Part shown: in pieces, positions 5,205-9,967 of the stretch
How the letters are laid out: each line of letters opens with the position of its first letter
Numbering within the stretch: position 1 is the first letter of the stretch
From: Candidatus Poribacteria bacterium
Lineage (GTDB): Bacteria; Poribacteria; WGA-4E; B28-G17
Direction: 5' to 3'
DNA length: 9,967 nt
Assembly (NCBI GenBank): GCA_003645735.1
Contig: QNBQ01000031.1
Coordinates: forward strand, 1 to 9,967
Notes under the pieces: model-generated
Seen by the model: only the letters and a program-made list of their open reading frames with translations
The model's database searches: none
What the model was told of the DNA's origin: nothing
Position numbers and translations under genes: made by a program

Positions 5205-7109
5205 ATGAGCGAGCTTATGATTCGGGAGCCCGGGTGGTTTAAGGCCGAAAAGACGGTTAAGCTGCCACCAAGGGAGCTGGAGGTGATGGAGGAGGCCGAC
5301 GTGCTCGTCGTCGGAGGCGGAACGGCCGGCGTCCCCGCTGCCATCGCCGCCGCCAGAAGGGGGGCCAGAACGGTGTTGATAGAGGCGAACCCCTTCCTGG
5401 GGGGGACGTCAACGGCGGCCAACGTCCACATCTACTACTACGGCGTCGGAGGAGGAGTACAGGCCGAGATCGAGAGGAGGGAGAGGGCCCTGAGGGAGAG
5501 GTTCGAACTGAAAAGCTTCGGGTTCCACCCGGAGTGTAAGAAGCTCATAATTCAAGAGATGTTGAGGAGGGAGGGCGTCAAGGTTCTGATCAAGACGTTG
5601 GCCGTGGGCGTGGTGATGGAGGGGAACAGGGTCAGGGGGGTGGTGGTTGAGAACATCGGCGGGAGGAAGGCTATCCTCGCGAAGGTGACGATCGACGCGA
5701 CGGGGGACGGGGATGTGGCGGCCATGGCCGGGGCCGAGTTTAAAGTCGGCAGGGAGACGGATGGATTCGCCCAGCCCTACTCCCTCTGCCCCCTCAAGCT
5801 GGAGGAGAAGGGCATAAAGTTCCTCAACTTCGACTCCGGGTGGGTCGATCCCTCCGATATAAGAGACCTGACGAGGGCCTTCCTCGAGGGGAGGAGGAAC
5901 CTCTGGCACGAGGAGTTCAACGAGTCGAACCGATACCTCGACATCGCCCCCATGCTGGGGGTGAGGGAGAGCAGGTGGATCGTCGGGGATTACGTGTTGA
6001 CGCTGATGGATCAGATAGAGAACAGGAGGTTCCCGGACGTCATAGCCCGCTGCTGGGCGCATTACGACAACCACGCCGTCGATTTCGAAAACGAGAGCGA
6101 GCTGGCCCAGATATGGGTTTCGGTTTTGGGGCTTTGGAGGAAGGAGATAGGGTGTGACGTGCCATATCGATGTCTGCTGCCGAAAGGTCTGGAGAACATC
6201 TTGGTCGCCTGCAGGGCGATCTCGGCCGATCACGACGCACAGATGGCGCTGAGGATGCAGAGGACGATCGAGGCGATAGGGGAGGCGGCGGGGGTGGCCG
6301 CGGCCCTAGCGGCCCTCCAGGGGGTGAGCCCCAGGGAGCTGGACGTCAAGAAGGTTCAGGCTGTGCTCGTCCAAAACGGCCTTTTGGAGCCGGCGGTGTT
6401 GCTCGACGAATACATGGAGACCCCCACCAGGCCCTTGCCCCCCATAGACGAGCTGATCGGCAAGCTGGGCGCGGAGGACGATTCGGAGGCGATATGGCTG
6501 ATCACCAGATGGGGCCAGGAGGCCGTCCCGAAGCTGCTTGAGGTTCTGAAAGCGCCCGAGCCTGAAAGGAGGTTTTCGGCGGCGATAGCCCTGGGGATCA
6601 TGAGGAGGAAGGAGGCCGTCCCCGAGCTGAGAAGGGCGCTCAAAGAGAGGAGGAAGGAGCTGGATGCCCCCAAAGCCGCCCCCAGGGCGGTCGCGGCCGT
6701 CATACTGCTCGGGATGATCGGGGACAAGGAAGCCGTCCCCGATCTGATAGAGTTCCTGAGCCGGCCCGATATCGATCCCCACTCGGCGACGTTCACGATA
6801 AAGGCGCTGGGGAGGATAGGCGATCCAAGCTGTATAGAGCCGATAAAACGATACGTCGAATCGGATCTGCCCGATATGCCCGTCAAGCTCCACGGCGGGG
6901 TCGTGGAGGCCTCGATGAGGTGGAGCGTCGATATAGCGGCGGGGGGCGTCCTGGCGAAGCTGGGCGACCCATATGGGGAGGAGTTGATCGAGAGATATTT
7001 GAGCGATAAGAGGGCCTTTGTGAGGAGATACGCCGAAAGGGCTCTCGCCAACATCAGATCGAAGGGGAGGGCTTCCCCTCCAGGCCGGAGGCCAACCACA
7101 TCGTTATGA
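5205..7109 (+). CDS. FAD-dependent oxidoreductase fused to C-terminal HEAT-like repeats
   Basis: The product has 634 residues in two parts. Residues 1 to about 375 form a PF12831-like flavoprotein: ADVLVVGGGTAGVPAA (31-46), Glu60 after strand 2, LGGTST (65-70), DATGDGD (164-170), a CRAISADH segment, and IGEAAGVAAA (358-367) closing the FAD site. All the expected FAD landmarks are intact, unlike the preceding paralogue. From about residue 400 to 625 comes an alpha-helical array of HEAT or PBS-lyase-like units, with repeated phrases such as WGQEAVPKLLEVL, RKEAVPELRRAL and DKEAVPDLIEFL, and A.ALG.I / ILLGMIGD linkers. Such repeats usually mediate protein contacts. No signal peptide or membrane helix is seen. 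ATG 5205 is chosen because GGGAGGG lies about 9 bases upstream. A TTG at 5196 overlapping the previous TGA is also possible but has its purine run directly against it. The 3' end overlaps the convergent MFS gene by 56 bases. Substrate unknown. Confidence 0.9.
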   Translation: MSELMIREPGWFKAEKTVKLPPRELEVMEEADVLVVGGGTAGVPAAIAAARRGARTVLIEANPFLGGTSTAANVHIYYYGVGGGVQAEIERRERALRERFELKSFGFHPECKKLIIQEMLRREGVKVLIKTLAVGVVMEGNRVRGVVVENIGGRKAILAKVTIDATGDGDVAAMAGAEFKVGRETDGFAQPYSLCPLKLEEKGIKFLNFDSGWVDPSDIRDLTRAFLEGRRNLWHEEFNESNRYLDIAPMLGVRESRWIVGDYVLTLMDQIENRRFPDVIARCWAHYDNHAVDFENESELAQIWVSVLGLWRKEIGCDVPYRCLLPKGLENILVACRAISADHDAQMALRMQRTIEAIGEAAGVAAALAALQGVSPRELDVKKVQAVLVQNGLLEPAVLLDEYMETPTRPLPPIDELIGKLGAEDDSEAIWLITRWGQEAVPKLLEVLKAPEPERRFSAAIALGIMRRKEAVPELRRALKERRKELDAPKAAPRAVAAVILLGMIGDKEAVPDLIEFLSRPDIDPHSATFTIKALGRIGDPSCIEPIKRYVESDLPDMPVKLHGGVVEASMRWSVDIAAGGVLAKLGDPYGEELIERYLSDKRAFVRRYAERALANIRSKGRASPPGRRPTTSL

Positions 7110-8379
7110 AACCCGAAAGGGCCGAAATGGCGAAGACCACTTCGAAAGCGGTCAGATCTATCAGGTATCCCCCCAGCATCGGGATCAGCATCATCGGCGC
7201 CGTAAGCGTGTTCATCAGGCCCACATAGGTCGGCCTCTCCTTCTCGGGGGAGATGTCGAGCAAATAGCTCAAGTTCGCGATGTTATATCCCATCCTGCCA
7301 ATACCCGCCGTCATAAAGGTCAGACAGTAGAAGTTGTGAACGGGGTTCTCCGAGGAGGTGAGCGGTCGGAGAAGCGATAAGATGCCTCCGCCTCCCTCAG
7401 AGGGGATAAACCTGGTTATGAGGGGGATAACCGGGCTTAAGGCCAAGGCGCCCGCCCCAGCGATCATCACAACCCTATTGCCCACTTTATCGCTCAAATA
7501 GCTCCAGAGCGGGTTGGATATTATGCCGCTCAGGGCCAATATCGATATGAAGGTCCCCTTCATCTCGGGGGGGACGTCCAGGACCCTTACGGCGTAAAGC
7601 GTGAAGAAGGGGGTGGACATGGCGGTGAAGGCGAAGCCCAGCCTCACAAGGGTGAACCGCCTGAAGTTCCGATCCGTCCTCAATATGGACGGCGCCCGCT
7701 TCAGGTGTCTCCATACCCCCACCCTCCTCACCCCTTCGATCCCCGGCGGCTCCTTGACGAGGCTGAAACAGAGCAAGGCGATGCTCAAAACCGAGGCGGC
7801 CAGCGCGAAGAGGATCAGGTGATCCTTGGGGAAGGGCAGGCCCAGCCCCTGGATAAACCTGACTATCTGTCCCGCGACCAGCCCCAAGAGGCCCCCTATG
7901 AACATCCTCAGCCCGAAAAACCTCCCCCTCATCCCCGGCGGTATGCTCTTGCCCACAACGTCCATGAAAGCCGAGCCCGATATCCCCCCGAAAACCCCGT
8001 AAAGGCCCAGAAGCAGGATCGTCGCGACGATCAGGAGCCTGGGATGGTCGGCCCCAAGCGCCCAGACCATAACTATGAGGAGGATAAGGGTCGAAACCCT
8101 CAAAACGGAGGCCCTTCTGTAGATCGGGAGCTTATAGGGTTTGCTCTGTATCAGATCGGCCACGAACAGCTGCGGCAGGAACCATCCCAGCTGCAGGATC
8201 ATCGAGAGCAGCCCGGCCAACACGTTCGCCGCCCCCTCCCATCCGCCCATCGACGCTAGCGCAGCGATGTAGACGGGGAGGATAACTTCGGGGCTCAGGA
8301 TCGCGATGCCGAAATGATAAAGCGCCCCGTTCGCGACTCCCAGCGCGAAGTTCCGCTTCAGAAGCGGTCGGTTGGCCAT
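7054..8379 (-). CDS. MFS transporter, 12 predicted transmembrane helices
   Basis: This is a secondary carrier of the major facilitator superfamily in the cytoplasmic membrane (441 residues). Twelve hydrophobic segments can be counted. Helix 1 contains FALGVANGALYHFG, and helix 2 ends in GWFLPQLFVADLI. After helix 8 comes SDKVGNRVV, a motif-A-like loop (G-x-L-x-D-x-x-G-R-R type) typical of the second MFS half. The two halves are joined by a charged loop around KRAPSILRTDRNFRR. The transported compound cannot be deduced. It converges on, and overlaps by 56 bases, the FAD-HEAT gene, so a role in supplying or exporting a compound for that operon is only a guess. The ATG at 8379 must be close to right because helix 1 follows at once. 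Its ribosome site is weak (AAGGG two bases ahead), and the pyrophosphatase terminator sits immediately upstream, so its expression may depend on readthrough or an unrecognised promoter. Confidence 0.92.
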   Translation of the reverse strand: MANRPLLKRNFALGVANGALYHFGIAILSPEVILPVYIAALASMGGWEGAANVLAGLLSMILQLGWFLPQLFVADLIQSKPYKLPIYRRASVLRVSTLILLIVMVWALGADHPRLLIVATILLLGLYGVFGGISGSAFMDVVGKSIPPGMRGRFFGLRMFIGGLLGLVAGQIVRFIQGLGLPFPKDHLILFALAASVLSIALLCFSLVKEPPGIEGVRRVGVWRHLKRAPSILRTDRNFRRFTLVRLGFAFTAMSTPFFTLYAVRVLDVPPEMKGTFISILALSGIISNPLWSYLSDKVGNRVVMIAGAGALALSPVIPLITRFIPSEGGGGILSLLRPLTSSENPVHNFYCLTFMTAGIGRMGYNIANLSYLLDISPEKERPTYVGLMNTLTAPMMLIPMLGGYLIDLTAFEVVFAISALSGFITMWLASGLEGKPSPSI

Positions 8380-8386
8380 CGCCCTT

Positions 8387-8422
8387 AAAGAAAAAGGCGT
8401 GACCCCTTCTTGGGATCACGCC
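8387..8422 (-). terminator. hppA: Intrinsic terminator of the pyrophosphatase gene
   Basis: GGCGTGA (8396-8402) pairs with TCACGCC (8416-8422), and CCC (8403-8405) pairs with GGG (8412-8414), with one bulged base (8415) and a 6-base loop. Read on the minus strand, the hairpin is followed directly by TTTTTCTTT (8395-8387). This is a textbook Rho-independent terminator for transcription arriving from hppA. Its U-run ends only seven bases before the MFS start codon. Confidence 0.88.
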
Positions 8423-8441
8423 CTCATCTTATCAAAGCCCG

Positions 8442-8457
8442 GGGTTGAAAGCAACCC
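8442..8457 (-). repeat. Small hairpin directly after the hppA stop codon
   Basis: GGGTTG (8442-8447) and CAACCC (8452-8457) form a 6-bp stem with a 4-base loop, starting at the base after the hppA TGA. It has no T-run and lies 19 bases before the full terminator. It may protect the mRNA end or help to pause polymerase. The fold is seen; the role is inferred. Confidence 0.5.

Positions 8458-9967
<1,510 letters not shown>

Noticed and set aside
5409..6233. 274-codon open frame on the minus strand opposite the FAD-HEAT gene
   Set aside because: It is antisense to the intact FAD domain. The translation is low-complexity (Pro, His, Leu, Val) with no family signature.
7063..7079. AGGGGA / TCCCCT stem with a 5-base loop inside the FAD-HEAT and MFS overlap
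   Set aside because: The stem is only six pairs, lies in coding sequence of both genes and has no T-run on either side, so a bidirectional terminator is not supported.
8426..8454. Possible promoter for the MFS gene (TTGCTT-N17-TAAGAT on the minus strand)
   Set aside because: The boxes match the consensus at only 3/6 and 4/6 positions, and the start would fall inside the terminator hairpin. Too weak to list as a feature.

Overview
The window is 9,967 bases of GC-rich bacterial DNA, packed with genes on both strands. It carries eight protein-coding genes (two cut by the window edges), no RNA gene, no mobile element and no CRISPR array. The gene content is a Gfo/Idh/MocA oxidoreductase, PF12831-like FAD oxidoreductases (one fused to HEAT-type repeats), an MFS carrier, 'WlNGk..NpLLvKV'-type beta-sandwich tails and a K+-type membrane pyrophosphatase. 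This mix, with a C-terminal tail of the form GKLATTW..IK, recalls Candidatus Poribacteria and related uncultured lineages. That taxonomic call is inference, made without a database search. Arginine codons are mostly AGG/AGA and isoleucine is often ATA although the DNA is GC-rich. This pattern is common in thermophiles.

Layout. Bases 1-485 (+) are the 3' end of a gene for a secreted-type beta-sandwich (carbohydrate-binding-like) protein. It is followed by a GC-rich hairpin and a class U-like sirtuin (545-1300, +). Bases 1274-3921 (-) form a two-gene operon: a Gfo/Idh/MocA dehydrogenase, then a three-helix membrane protein with a peptidase-MA-like domain that has lost its zinc motif. A 159-bp divergent intergenic region (3922-4080) holds two back-to-back sigma-70-type promoters of the same design, TTGACA-N18-TAAAAT. 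One drives the dehydrogenase operon leftward. The other drives a tandem of two FAD-dependent oxidoreductases rightward (4081-5199 and 5205-7109), the second with a C-terminal HEAT-like array. Bases 7054-8379 (-) encode a 12-helix MFS transporter. Bases 8458-9967 (-) are the C-terminal part of a membrane pyrophosphatase (hppA), closed by a clear intrinsic terminator that lies just ahead of the MFS start codon.

How the genes may work together (inference). The shared divergent promoter region suggests co-regulation of the Gfo/Idh dehydrogenase and the two FAD oxidoreductases, as in uptake and oxidation modules for sugars, polyols or their derivatives. The convergent MFS gene could supply the substrate. 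No enzyme here fixes the substrate. The sirtuin and the pyrophosphatase look like housekeeping neighbours. I see no defence or mobile system. The most unusual points are the zinc-motif-less peptidase-like membrane protein, the degenerate first FAD paralogue beside an intact one, the mirror-image promoters, and a long extra loop in the pyrophosphatase.
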